Source: Chryseobacterium oranimense (lineage in GTDB: Bacteria; Bacteroidota; Bacteroidia; Flavobacteriales; Weeksellaceae). From it: DNA of 64,000 bases. A model generated the notes under the pieces. That model had not been told where the DNA came from. It ran no database searches and saw nothing but the letters and a program-made list of their open reading frames with translations. Shown in pieces: positions 24,736 to 33,110 of this stretch (position 1 is its first letter; every line of letters starts with the position of its first letter). The stretch covers positions 1,321,860 through 1,385,859 of the forward strand of contig NZ_FQWT01000001.1 of assembly GCF_900129755.1 (NCBI RefSeq). Direction: 5' to 3'. A program made the translations under genes and the position numbers.

Positions 24736-26070
24736 TTATTTCTTAAGTTCTTCCAAAAACTCGTCGTGAGAAATTTTAGTTTCTTTTTTAGACGCTTTTT
24801 CAAGAATTACATCTTTCAGTTTAGCCATAGCTACTTCAGAAGAAATTTGTCTTACCTGCTCCTGGTCTTTCAACATTTCAACAGCATATTTCTGGATTTC
24901 TTCGTCACCTAGGTGGTGGATTCCGTAGATTGCCAACTGGTTTCTTACCAACTGCTCAGCCTGTGCCAATACATCAGCATAGTCTAATTTGATCTCGTTG
25001 TCAGTCATTAATTTACCTTCAATGATCTGGTATCTTAGCTGGCTCTTCTCTGCATTAAGGATTTCTTTAGCCTGCTCTTCAGACTGGATGTTCTGGTTAG
25101 AGAACATTAACCATTTCACAAGGAAGTTTTCCGGAAGTTTTACTTCTTCTTTTTCAGTAACCTGCTCCAATACTTTATTCACATAGTGAACATCAGCATT
25201 TTGCTGGAAGTACTCATCCAACTCAGATTTTACTTTTTCTTTAAGCTCTTCTTCAGATTTGATTGTTCCTTCTCCGTATACTTTGTCGAATAAATCCTGA
25301 TTAAGCTCAGCCAGGTTCAATGAATAGAAATCTTTTACTTTAACTTCTACTTCAGCGTGGTGTAAGTGCTCAACTTCTTCTTTAGAGAAACCTAATTCTT
25401 TAGCCAGTTCTTCATCACCTGCAAGAGTTTCTTTAGATACTTTTACAGAACCGTCCATTTTTAAAGATTTTACCAATTTGAAAGCTTCTTTGTTTTCAGC
25501 AGTAATGGTAACGTTCTTTGGATGGTGGTGGTGCTCTCCTTCAGCATCTTCTTCTACAACCTGAGAAACTTCTAAAGCTATATAAGAATCTTTAGTGATT
25601 TTATCCTGAGGAACCTGCTCTGCAAAACGTCTCTGCATGTTCTCAATGCTCTTCGTGATTTCTTTGTCAGAAGCTTCTACTTTATAATGAGGCGCTTCAT
25701 ATTTAGCTAAATCTATAGTGAATTCAGGCTCATATCCTACCTCGAAAGCAACTTCAATTTTGTCAGCGTTGTAATCTAGTTCGTTTACTGGCTGAGGAAC
25801 AGGCTGACCAACTAATCTTAGTTTGTTTTCGTTAACATAGTTGTTCAATGCGTCAGAAACCTGTCTGTTGATTTCTTCGAATGCAATACCTGCTTCATAT
25901 TGTTTTTTAACCATACTCAAAGGCACTTTCCCTTTTCTGAAACCAGGAACTTGCGCATTTTTAGCATAATTAATCAACTGCTTTTCTACTTTTTCTTTGT
26001 AGTCAGATTTTTCCAATGTCACTGTAAGTAATGCACTTACGTCATCATGGTTTTGTGCGGTAACCTTCAT
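24736..26070 (-). CDS. tig: Trigger factor
   Basis: A 444-residue ribosome-bound chaperone. The ribosome-docking signature is GFRKGKVPLSMVKK, a clear match to the GFRxGxxP family motif. A central PPIase-like domain and a long helical C-terminus follow. The PPIase region is altered, with an inserted acidic/His patch EEDAEGEHHHHPKN near residue 175, as often in Bacteroidota trigger factors where isomerase residues are poorly kept. A -7 box lies at 26093-26100 (minus TATTTTTG). It stands alone; clpP/clpX are not adjacent. Confidence 0.95.
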   Translation of the reverse strand: MKVTAQNHDDVSALLTVTLEKSDYKEKVEKQLINYAKNAQVPGFRKGKVPLSMVKKQYEAGIAFEEINRQVSDALNNYVNENKLRLVGQPVPQPVNELDYNADKIEVAFEVGYEPEFTIDLAKYEAPHYKVEASDKEITKSIENMQRRFAEQVPQDKITKDSYIALEVSQVVEEDAEGEHHHHPKNVTITAENKEAFKLVKSLKMDGSVKVSKETLAGDEELAKELGFSKEEVEHLHHAEVEVKVKDFYSLNLAELNQDLFDKVYGEGTIKSEEELKEKVKSELDEYFQQNADVHYVNKVLEQVTEKEEVKLPENFLVKWLMFSNQNIQSEEQAKEILNAEKSQLRYQIIEGKLMTDNEIKLDYADVLAQAEQLVRNQLAIYGIHHLGDEEIQKYAVEMLKDQEQVRQISSEVAMAKLKDVILEKASKKETKISHDEFLEELKK

Positions 26071-26413
26071 TATTGATTAAAATTTTAGGTTGCAAAAATA
26101 TGAAATTTTTATGAGAATTACCCACTTCTCATCAATTCTTAGTGTTCAAATATTTATAAAGATGATATCTTCAGAAATTTAGCTTCAAAATCTTCAATTG
26201 TATGGGTTATTTTAATGATCATCAACAAAACTTTCCCCGGTTTATAAGCAGAGAGAGATTAGTATGACAGATTTTGTCTGAATATTCTAAACCATCAACA
26301 GCATTTTCAACAACTTCATGACTTTCTGACGTAAAATATGAATATAATTCACAAAAATAACCTTTTGCATATCAATTGATTGAAATTTAAAACCAATCTT
26401 TAAAAACATTACA
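26071..26413. other. Intergenic region between tig and the DoxX gene
   Basis: This 343-base AT-rich stretch holds the tig -7 box at 26093-26100. No further gene, RNA or strong hairpin was recognised. The DoxX promoter must lie near the right end, but no exact TAnnTTTG was found there. Confidence 0.4.
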
Positions 26414-26944
26414 ATGCTTAAAAAAAATGATTTTCTTAATATTCTGGAGTGGTCCTGCTGCCTTTATGTTTCTGGAATTATGATTTTGTTTGGTGCAGGT
26501 AAATATTCGCAGTTCAATCATTCTGTAAATGAAAAGTTTAAAGGAATGAAAATAATGTGGGAATTTTATTCTTACTCCAAGCCATTTGTTGTAACCTTAG
26601 GAATCTTTGAGATATTGGGAGCCCTTTTACTGTTCATCCCAAAAACAAGGATTATCGGATGCCTGTTTTTAACTTCCCTTCTTATCAATGTCATTTTACA
26701 GGATTATTTTTATGAAGTTCCGGCAATTTTTGGCGCCCTTACATTACAGTTAATTGTTTTTTTTATTTTATGGTTAAACCGTACCCCATTAATTAATGGT
26801 ATCAGAGCTTTTACAACAGTTTCAAAAAGAATTAATTCCGGCAATCAGATTAAGCAAATCATATACATTGTCTTAGGTGCTTTATTAATTTTTGTAATCA
26901 TGTTTTATCTGATTGCTTTTTTACTTAATGCTTTTATACTTTAA
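26414..26944 (+). CDS. DoxX-like membrane protein
   Basis: A 176-residue protein with four hydrophobic segments (about residues 12-30, 55-75, 80-98 and 105-125) and a fifth at the C-terminus (150-175). The arrangement GAGKYSQFN, then FEILGALLLFIPKTRIIGCLFL, fits the DoxX/DoxD-like family. These proteins are linked to redox or sulphur metabolism in a few cases, but most are uncharacterised. It has a strong bidirectional terminator shared with the convergent lipoprotein gene. Confidence 0.75.
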   Translation: MLKKNDFLNILEWSCCLYVSGIMILFGAGKYSQFNHSVNEKFKGMKIMWEFYSYSKPFVVTLGIFEILGALLLFIPKTRIIGCLFLTSLLINVILQDYFYEVPAIFGALTLQLIVFFILWLNRTPLINGIRAFTTVSKRINSGNQIKQIIYIVLGALLIFVIMFYLIAFLLNAFIL

Positions 26945-26950
26945 TACAAT

Positions 26951-26980
26951 AAAAAACCGCTGAATATTTCAGCGGTTTTA
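26951..26980. terminator. Bidirectional terminator
   Basis: Perfect 12-base arms (26953-26964 and 26968-26979), TAT loop, A and T runs on either side; between convergent genes. Confidence 0.9.
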
Positions 26981-26998
26981 CTATTCACATCAACTATT

Positions 26999-27571
26999 TT
27001 AATTGCTTAAATTATAGGTAGCTTCAGCATCTGTTTCTCCACCTACAACGCTTCCCCAGGCTGTTCCTGCTTTAGCATCATTTACACTTTCAGGTGAATG
27101 GATCAGGGTCAGTTTCAGGAAAGGAGAAGTTCCGTCAACGGCCTGTACTACATCCCATTTTGTTTTTAACCCTACTCTTTTGCCGTCGTTTCTCAGGTCA
27201 TTACCATCCAGTCTGGTAATGTTGATCTTTGATTTTGGAAAGTCAAAAATAAGGAAATGCTCATTTTTAGCATCAATAATTTCTCCTGTAGCATCTTCAT
27301 TCCCGTTTCTGAATTTCGCTTCAACGGTATAAGATTTCCCGTCTTTCAAAGGAATGGTAGGAATTCCTCCTGCCCCGATGCTGTAATTATATTCGATAGC
27401 CGTAGATCCCGGGGTATCTTCTTTTACCAATAAAATAATATTCGTGAGCTCTTCCTGAGGAAGGTCATCTTCTGCCACCGAGCCGTCTCTCTGGCATGAA
27501 ATAACTGTAACCGTGATGAATAAAAGTGCTAATAATCTGAAAATATTTTTAGTATTGAATAATTTGTTCAT
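26999..27571 (-). CDS. Lipoprotein partner of the TonB receptor
   Basis: A 190-residue exported lipoprotein. The lipobox ends at Cys26 (TVISC), and an acidic spacer (EDDLPQEEL) follows. The mature domain begins LTNIILLVKEDTPGSTAIEYNYS and includes GKSYTVEAKFRNGNED. I recall similar small lipoproteins encoded just after ZnuD-like TonB receptors in Bacteroidota. It lies 43 bases after the receptor gene and is likely cotranscribed. A surface or periplasmic substrate-binding role in metal or haem uptake is inferred only from context. Confidence 0.75.
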   Translation of the reverse strand: MNKLFNTKNIFRLLALLFITVTVISCQRDGSVAEDDLPQEELTNIILLVKEDTPGSTAIEYNYSIGAGGIPTIPLKDGKSYTVEAKFRNGNEDATGEIIDAKNEHFLIFDFPKSKINITRLDGNDLRNDGKRVGLKTKWDVVQAVDGTSPFLKLTLIHSPESVNDAKAGTAWGSVVGGETDAEATYNLSN

Positions 27572-27614
27572 TGTAAGAATTTTAAAGTTGTAAAATTTAA
27601 TTGTTCTGAAATCT

Positions 27615-29999
27615 TTAGAATCTGTATCTAAAGTTTAAAATAAAGTTTCTTCCTGCCTCATCCGCAAAGAATCTCAAACGGTTCAGATATTCTCTGTACG
27701 AAGTATTGAAAATATTGTTTACGATAAGTCCTGCAGAAAGATTTTTGCTGATATTGATTCCTGTCTGGATATTCCAGAGTGAATAACCGCTGGGCGGTGT
27801 ACTGAAATCAATCATTTTATCCACCAGCTCGCCATCTACATAAATTTCCAGCGGAGCATTGCGGATCGGGAATCTGGTCTGTTTTAAAAACGTCTGGTTT
27901 TCAAGAGTAAAATAGAAGTTATTCCATTTTTCTTTTTTAAACTGTAATGCATTGGAAAAATTCGGTGGCATCATTAAAATCAGAGGTTCATTGTTCGTAT
28001 CATCCTGTCCGTACACATAAGCCCCTCTTCCCACATAGGTAAGCTCATCGGTAAGCTTCCAGTTAACATCCAGATCTACCCCATACATTTTGGCGTCGAT
28101 CTGCTGGTAAGCCCATTCTGGAAATACGCCTCTGATGGTTCCTTTAATTCCTACCGGCACCTGATTGATAAAGTTTTTAGTGATAAAGAAGTAGGGATTC
28201 ACAGAAATATTCAGTCCCTTCAAAACATTGATTTTTGAATCTACCGTTAAGTTGAACTGATGTCCCTGCTCATTTTTCAAGCCCATATCACCTGTTTCAA
28301 TCACCCCTGCGGAATGATGCAGCCCGTCTGAAAACAATTCGGCAATATTCGGGGACCTGCCCACTTTTGCATAATTAAATTTCAAATCAAAACTTGAGCT
28401 CGGGCGGTATTCCAGGCCTGCATTGAAGGAAACATTATTATAGTTAAGCTTAGGACGCGTCAACACCCTGTTTTCATCCTGTTTTACATAAAACTGAGGA
28501 AAAGTGTTTGCATACAATTTGTCCCAGTCACTTTTGTCATACCATTTCGTAACATCATAACGGGTGAAATCATATCGTGCTCCCGCCTCAAAATTAAATT
28601 CGTGGGAAATCTTATATTTAAAAACAGAATATATTCCGGCAGAATATTTATCGTAATTAGGGATCAAACGTCTTGCTTTAGTGGCAGGATCTGAATAATT
28701 GTTTTGAAAACCTGCATCAATTCCCGTTTCCAGAGACCACTTTTCCCTTTCCAGAAGATCGTTGATATTAAACTGATGCGTCATCAGCTCAAGATCAAGA
28801 GAAGGTGTATCCTTTAATTCCCCTCTTCTGATATCATATTCCTGTCTGTGGTTATACTGATAACTATAGGTTGCCGAAAGTTTTCCGATATTTTCAAACC
28901 TTTTAAAAGCTGAAACTTTCGCAATATGATGCTCGATAACCTGTCTCGGATTATCAATATCATAACTGAATTTCCCTGAATAAACAGGTGGATTGGCATT
29001 CATTGCCCTGTCATAATCCCCCGAAGTGGAAACATGGGAATCTCTTAAAATCCCTATATTCTGGTTAGTCAGATAATAATCAAAGGAGATTCCTTTTTCA
29101 TAGCTGTTGTTCTGAACCGTAAAATTAAAAGAAGAGAAATCCATTCCCGTATTCTTCAGGTTATAATCCGGAGCGCTCTGGTCGCCCAGCTTTTTGATGC
29201 TTCCACCGGACTTTACCGCCCAGCCGTTTTTCCAGACTCTGGCGACATCTACATCCAGCCCAAGCCCTCTTCCGTTGGAAATCCCGGTAAGACCAACAGA
29301 ACCTTTAATGGTATCCTTTTTAGGGAAAATTTCAGGTTCCATTACCACAACACCTCCAATGGCATCGCTTCCGTACTTTAATGCAGAAGCCCCTTTTATG
29401 ACATCGATGTGCTGAAAATTATTAATATCAACATTGGGAGCATGCTCTACGCCCCATTCCTGCTCGGCCAGCTTCACTCCATTATTTAAAATAGAGATGC
29501 GGCTTCCGTATAACCCGTGAATCACAGGTTTTGAAATATTATTCCCGGTTTTTAAGGTAGTAACTCCGGATATTTTTGATAATAAATTACCGAGGTTATC
29601 CGTAGAGTTTCTCTGGATCTCGGATTTATCGAGTGTTTTAATGATTAAAGAGCCATTGGATTTATGACTTCCATGGATCGTCACCGTCTCGATATCCTTA
29701 ACGTGGTGCTCCAGTGTAATGGCCAGATGCATATCCTGATCTACTCCTATATTTTCAGTATAATCATCACAATCAGGATGTTTAGCAATGAGAATATATT
29801 TTCCCGCAGGAATTTTATTGAATATAAACTTACCGGTACGGTCTGTTTTGGCTGTAAATTCTCCGATTTTCACTACAGCGTTTTCCAATGCTGCTTTATC
29901 ATGAAAATCATGAACAGATCCTTCCACAGTATAAGTTTTCTGTGCATTTATCAATGTCAGTCCGCAAAGAACCAACATCAGGCTATATATCAATTTCAT
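27615..29999 (-). CDS. TonB-dependent receptor (ZnuD-like)
   Basis: A 794-residue outer-membrane receptor. Signal peptide residues 1-19 (NAQ), then a CarboxypepD_reg-like domain to about 95 (TVEGSVHDFHDKAALENAVV), a plug (GVTTLKTGNNISKPVIHGLYG, split; DVIKGASALKYGSDAIGGVV) and a 22-strand barrel ending in FILNFRYRF. Histidines are enriched near the plug (LEHHVKDIETVTIHGSHKSN; EHAPNVD). The plug resembles ZnuD-type zinc/haem receptors. Substrate is therefore probably a metal or metal complex, but other ligands are possible. It needs TonB-ExbBD, not seen in this window. Confidence 0.88.
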   Translation of the reverse strand: MKLIYSLMLVLCGLTLINAQKTYTVEGSVHDFHDKAALENAVVKIGEFTAKTDRTGKFIFNKIPAGKYILIAKHPDCDDYTENIGVDQDMHLAITLEHHVKDIETVTIHGSHKSNGSLIIKTLDKSEIQRNSTDNLGNLLSKISGVTTLKTGNNISKPVIHGLYGSRISILNNGVKLAEQEWGVEHAPNVDINNFQHIDVIKGASALKYGSDAIGGVVVMEPEIFPKKDTIKGSVGLTGISNGRGLGLDVDVARVWKNGWAVKSGGSIKKLGDQSAPDYNLKNTGMDFSSFNFTVQNNSYEKGISFDYYLTNQNIGILRDSHVSTSGDYDRAMNANPPVYSGKFSYDIDNPRQVIEHHIAKVSAFKRFENIGKLSATYSYQYNHRQEYDIRRGELKDTPSLDLELMTHQFNINDLLEREKWSLETGIDAGFQNNYSDPATKARRLIPNYDKYSAGIYSVFKYKISHEFNFEAGARYDFTRYDVTKWYDKSDWDKLYANTFPQFYVKQDENRVLTRPKLNYNNVSFNAGLEYRPSSSFDLKFNYAKVGRSPNIAELFSDGLHHSAGVIETGDMGLKNEQGHQFNLTVDSKINVLKGLNISVNPYFFITKNFINQVPVGIKGTIRGVFPEWAYQQIDAKMYGVDLDVNWKLTDELTYVGRGAYVYGQDDTNNEPLILMMPPNFSNALQFKKEKWNNFYFTLENQTFLKQTRFPIRNAPLEIYVDGELVDKMIDFSTPPSGYSLWNIQTGINISKNLSAGLIVNNIFNTSYREYLNRLRFFADEAGRNFILNFRYRF

Positions 30000-30017
30000 T
30001 GTCTATAGATTGATTGC

Positions 30018-30034
30018 GTACCATTTTCAGGTAC
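30018..30034. promoter_or_regulatory. Short inverted repeat upstream of the TonB receptor
   Basis: GTACC-N7-GGTAC lies 19 bases upstream of the ATG. It could be an operator or a leader hairpin; the match is short. Confidence 0.3.
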
Positions 30035-30169
30035 ATTTTTTCGTAAAAATTTGTTGAATGGGACTATTTTTTCATTGTAAAATGTATAATGTATTAATGA
30101 TGATAGATGCGGTCTGAATATAAAAGTAATGAGAGGTATACAATTAATTACACCTGAAAACTTCTAATA

Positions 30170-30220
30170 TCATGTATCACAAACCCCGAATCCCGAATCC
30201 CGTAACTTAAATCTGAACCA
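30170..30220. repeat. Degenerate CGAATCCC repeat
   Basis: CCCCGAATCCCGAATCCCG holds tandem copies of CGAATCCC, flanked by related AACTTAAATCTG-type text. It resembles the low-complexity repeats at 49640-49790. Confidence 0.45.
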
Positions 30221-30298
30221 CGTAAAACCGGCTATCAGCAAATACTAATCCCAAATATTGAACTTTAAAACGAATTAAAGCCAATAAAAAATAAATGA

Positions 30299-30655
30299 TT
30301 ATGCAACTGCGGGAGGCCCCCGGAGCTGAAAAGTAAACTTGGTCTGAGACCATATTTTTTCCTGAACGGTAATGGTCTGCTTTACCTGATGCGTAAAATG
30401 CTCAAATGTAAAGCTGAATTCGTCAGGAACCAAAGTATGTCCTGTAGCCAGGAAATGACAGGCCAGACAGTCGCCCGGCTTTTCTTTGGCTGAAGTTTTA
30501 GCGATGGAGTTTTCTGCCTTTTTAAGATTGAAGATCTTAAAGTTATCGACAGCATCGTGGTGGTGAAAACTCTGGGAAAACAGCGCAATGAAGTAGATCC
30601 CAAACAAAAGTTTGGAGATAAAACTCTTCAGATTTCTGCTTTCCTTAAAAATCAT
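30299..30655 (-). CDS. Small His/Cys-rich exported or membrane protein
   Basis: A 118-residue protein with an N-terminal hydrophobic segment (residues 12-27, likely signal or anchor). It is followed by SFHHHD, then EKPGDCLACHFLATGHTL, and ends RGPPAVA. The HHH run, the CxxCH and the nearby H suggest metal binding. A CxxCH can also bind haem c, but the family (DUF2946-like with a terminal RGPP) is not a cytochrome. It lies 299 bases upstream of the TonB receptor on the same strand, supporting a metal role. I could not assign a named family with certainty. Confidence 0.75.
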   Translation of the reverse strand: MIFKESRNLKSFISKLLFGIYFIALFSQSFHHHDAVDNFKIFNLKKAENSIAKTSAKEKPGDCLACHFLATGHTLVPDEFSFTFEHFTHQVKQTITVQEKIWSQTKFTFQLRGPPAVA

Positions 30656-30773
30656 CCTGTAAAATTATAAAAATAATTTAAAGTTTTTAATTAAGTTTTT
30701 ATTAAACTGCTCAATACGTCGCAAAAAGTCTTTTTTTGTTACAAAAAAGAACCTCGACAAGTATATTTATTTA

Positions 30774-30858
30774 AAATCCTTCGACTTCGCTCAGGATGAC
30801 ACGTTAAAATTACACCGTTAGTATTAGAAATGTCATCCTGAGCGGAGCCGAAGGATTT
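30774..30858. repeat. 28-bp inverted repeat element (CCTTCG...CAGGATGACA)
   Basis: Left arm 30774-30801 and right arm 30831-30858 match at 26 of 28 positions with a 29-base loop. The core CGCTCAGGATGAC is known to me as a widespread intergenic repeat in bacteria. It looks like a non-coding miniature element; no transposase is nearby. Confidence 0.75.
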
Positions 30859-30880
30859 ATTTATTATTTAATTCAAAAAT

Positions 30881-32809
30881 TTAAGCAAGTTGAGATCCCA
30901 GATGCTCCCATTCCTGCAAAGCAACATCTAATTCCTCTTTGGCTTTATTGTACTTTTCCAAAGTTTCTTCAGAAGGGTTTTCTTTGGCAAAGGAAGCTTC
31001 CATGGTTTCAATTTCGGCTTCAAGTTCAGAGATTTTCTCTTCTACTTTCTTTAGTTTATTCTGAATATTTTTTTGCTCTTTGCTTACAATGGTTGATGAT
31101 TTATCTTCCACTTTCACCTCTTTCGGAGCAGGTTTTTCTTCAACTTTCACATCATCTCCGTGAAGTTTTGCTTTTTCAGCAGATATTTCGCGAAGCGTTT
31201 CTTTTTGTCTGTATTCAAGGTACTCACCTACGCTTCCAAGGAATTCTTTCATTCTCCCGTCACGGAATTCGTAGATTTTATCACAAAGACCATCCAGGAA
31301 TTCTCTGTCGTGAGAGATGACGATCAGGGTGCCTTCAAAATTCTGTAAAGCCAGTTTGATAATTTCTTTAGACTGAATATCAAGGTGGTTGGTAGGCTCA
31401 TCCATAATCAACGTGTTGAACGGACGAAGTAATAATTTACAAAGTGCCAGACGGTTTCTTTCTCCCCCGGAAAGCACTTTTGTTTTCTTGGTTACGGCGT
31501 CTCCCTGGAAAAGGAAAGATCCCAGAAGGTCTCTTACTCTTGGTCTGGTTTCTTCCGTAGCAGCATCTTCTGCCTCTTCCAGAACAGTTTTATTAGGAGT
31601 CAGAACTTCTTCCTGGTTTTGGGCAAAGTATCCGATGTTCACATTATGTCCAAGGTTCCAGGTTCCTGTATAATCTTTGATGTCTCCGGCAAGAATTTTG
31701 GCTAAAGTAGTTTTCCCCTGTCCGTTCTGTCCTAAAAGAGCAATTCTGTCTCCTCTCTGAACAATAAAATCTACTTTATCAAAAATCTGTTTGTTGCCGT
31801 AAGCCTTTCCTAGGTTTTCTGCCTCGAAAATAACTTTTCCGGGAACCATAGACTGCACGAAACGGATATTGAATTTGGAAACGTCTTCGTTATCCACTTC
31901 AATACGTTCGATCTTATCTAATTTTTTAATAAGCGACTGCGCGAAAGACGCTTTTGTAGCACTTGCACGGAACTTATTAATGTTGTCTTCCATCTGCTTG
32001 ATCTCCGCATCCTGATTCTTTTTAGCCTGAATCAGTTTTTCACGGCGCTCTTCACGCATAACCAGATATTTGGAATAGTTGGCTTTATAGTCGTCAACTT
32101 TTTTATTGTTGATATCAAAAGTCCTGTTGCAGACAGCCGTCATGAACTGTTTATCGTGGCTCACCAGAACAATGGCTCCGGGATAATCTTTCAGAAAGTT
32201 CTCCAGCCAGATAATGGATTCCATATCAAGGTGGTTGGTAGGCTCATCGAGAAGCATGATATCGTTCTTCTGAAGAAGCAGCTTGGCCAGCTCAATTCTC
32301 ATTCTCCATCCTCCTGAAAATTCATCGGTAATTTTATGGAAATCATCTGCTTTAAAACCCAGACCGAATAATATCTTCTCCATATCGCCTTCCAGATTGT
32401 AGGCATCATGGTTCATCAGAAGATCATTCAGTTCCGTCATTTTATTGATCAGATCTGTATAGGAATCACTTTCATAATCGGTTCTTGTTGCCAATTGGTG
32501 ATTAACTTCTTCCAGTTCACTTTTCCATGCATTAATCTGCTCAAAAGCCTGCATTGTTTCATTCCAAACGGTTCTTCCTTTTACGAAATCAAGATCCTGT
32601 TTCAGGAAACCGATGGTTACATTTCCTTCAGGGACAACACTTCCTTCGTAGAAATTAATTTCTCCGGAAAGCATTTTCAATAAAGTAGATTTTCCTGCTC
32701 CGTTTTTTCCAACGAGTCCCACTTTATCATCCTTTTTGATGGTGAAATTTGTATTTTGAAACAGATAGTTTCCTGAATGATGTAATCCTAAACCTTGAAC
32801 CGAAAGCAT
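30881..32809 (-). CDS. ABC-F family ATP-binding protein
   Basis: A 642-residue soluble protein with two ATPase domains and no membrane part. Domain 1 has Walker A GKNGAGKST and signature FSGGWRMRIELAKLL; domain 2 has GQNGQGKTT and LSGGERNRLALCKLLL. DEPTNHLD occurs twice. A linker (about 230-310) and a charged coiled-coil tail (about 530-640) follow the Uup/YdiF plan. ABC-F factors work on the ribosome to relieve stalled translation, and some protect against antibiotics. Lineage suggests a housekeeping factor. A -7 box lies at 32855-32862 (minus TACTTTTG). Confidence 0.94.
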   Translation of the reverse strand: MLSVQGLGLHHSGNYLFQNTNFTIKKDDKVGLVGKNGAGKSTLLKMLSGEINFYEGSVVPEGNVTIGFLKQDLDFVKGRTVWNETMQAFEQINAWKSELEEVNHQLATRTDYESDSYTDLINKMTELNDLLMNHDAYNLEGDMEKILFGLGFKADDFHKITDEFSGGWRMRIELAKLLLQKNDIMLLDEPTNHLDMESIIWLENFLKDYPGAIVLVSHDKQFMTAVCNRTFDINNKKVDDYKANYSKYLVMREERREKLIQAKKNQDAEIKQMEDNINKFRASATKASFAQSLIKKLDKIERIEVDNEDVSKFNIRFVQSMVPGKVIFEAENLGKAYGNKQIFDKVDFIVQRGDRIALLGQNGQGKTTLAKILAGDIKDYTGTWNLGHNVNIGYFAQNQEEVLTPNKTVLEEAEDAATEETRPRVRDLLGSFLFQGDAVTKKTKVLSGGERNRLALCKLLLRPFNTLIMDEPTNHLDIQSKEIIKLALQNFEGTLIVISHDREFLDGLCDKIYEFRDGRMKEFLGSVGEYLEYRQKETLREISAEKAKLHGDDVKVEEKPAPKEVKVEDKSSTIVSKEQKNIQNKLKKVEEKISELEAEIETMEASFAKENPSEETLEKYNKAKEELDVALQEWEHLGSQLA

Positions 32810-33035
32810 TTTATTAAATAAAAATTAAGTGAATGAATAATGAATTTTCGGGTGCAAAAGTACGGAAAAAGAAATGAATAGTGAGAATAACTGAAAGATG
32901 AAGAGACAGAGGGGTAAAATCGCGGAAAGGTAAAAGGCAAAACGGCTAAGAAAATCAGTAATTAATGAGATGTGTACTTGCTATTTTCTTGTTTATATTT
33001 TTGCTGATAACCATTAAGGTTTTGCTATTTTGCAT

Positions 33036-33072
33036 TTTTGCTAAAAAAGGAGTGCCTATACAGACACCCCTT
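33036..33072 (-). terminator. Terminator of the DUF2235 gene
   Basis: Imperfect hairpin AGGAGTG/CACCCCT (33048-33070) with a minus-strand T run at 33042-33047. Confidence 0.5.
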
Positions 33073-33110
33073 CGCAACCTAAATTTAAAACTGAAAAGTA
33101 CTTGTATGAT

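Noticed and set aside
24736..26070. His run in trigger factor as an artificial tag
   Set aside because: HHHH lies in the middle of an acidic loop in a normal-length gene; such loops occur naturally in Bacteroidota trigger factors.
30299..30655. Cytochrome c call from the CxxCH motif
   Set aside because: No other haem-binding or cytochrome features; His-rich context and RGPP end fit a metal-binding protein better.
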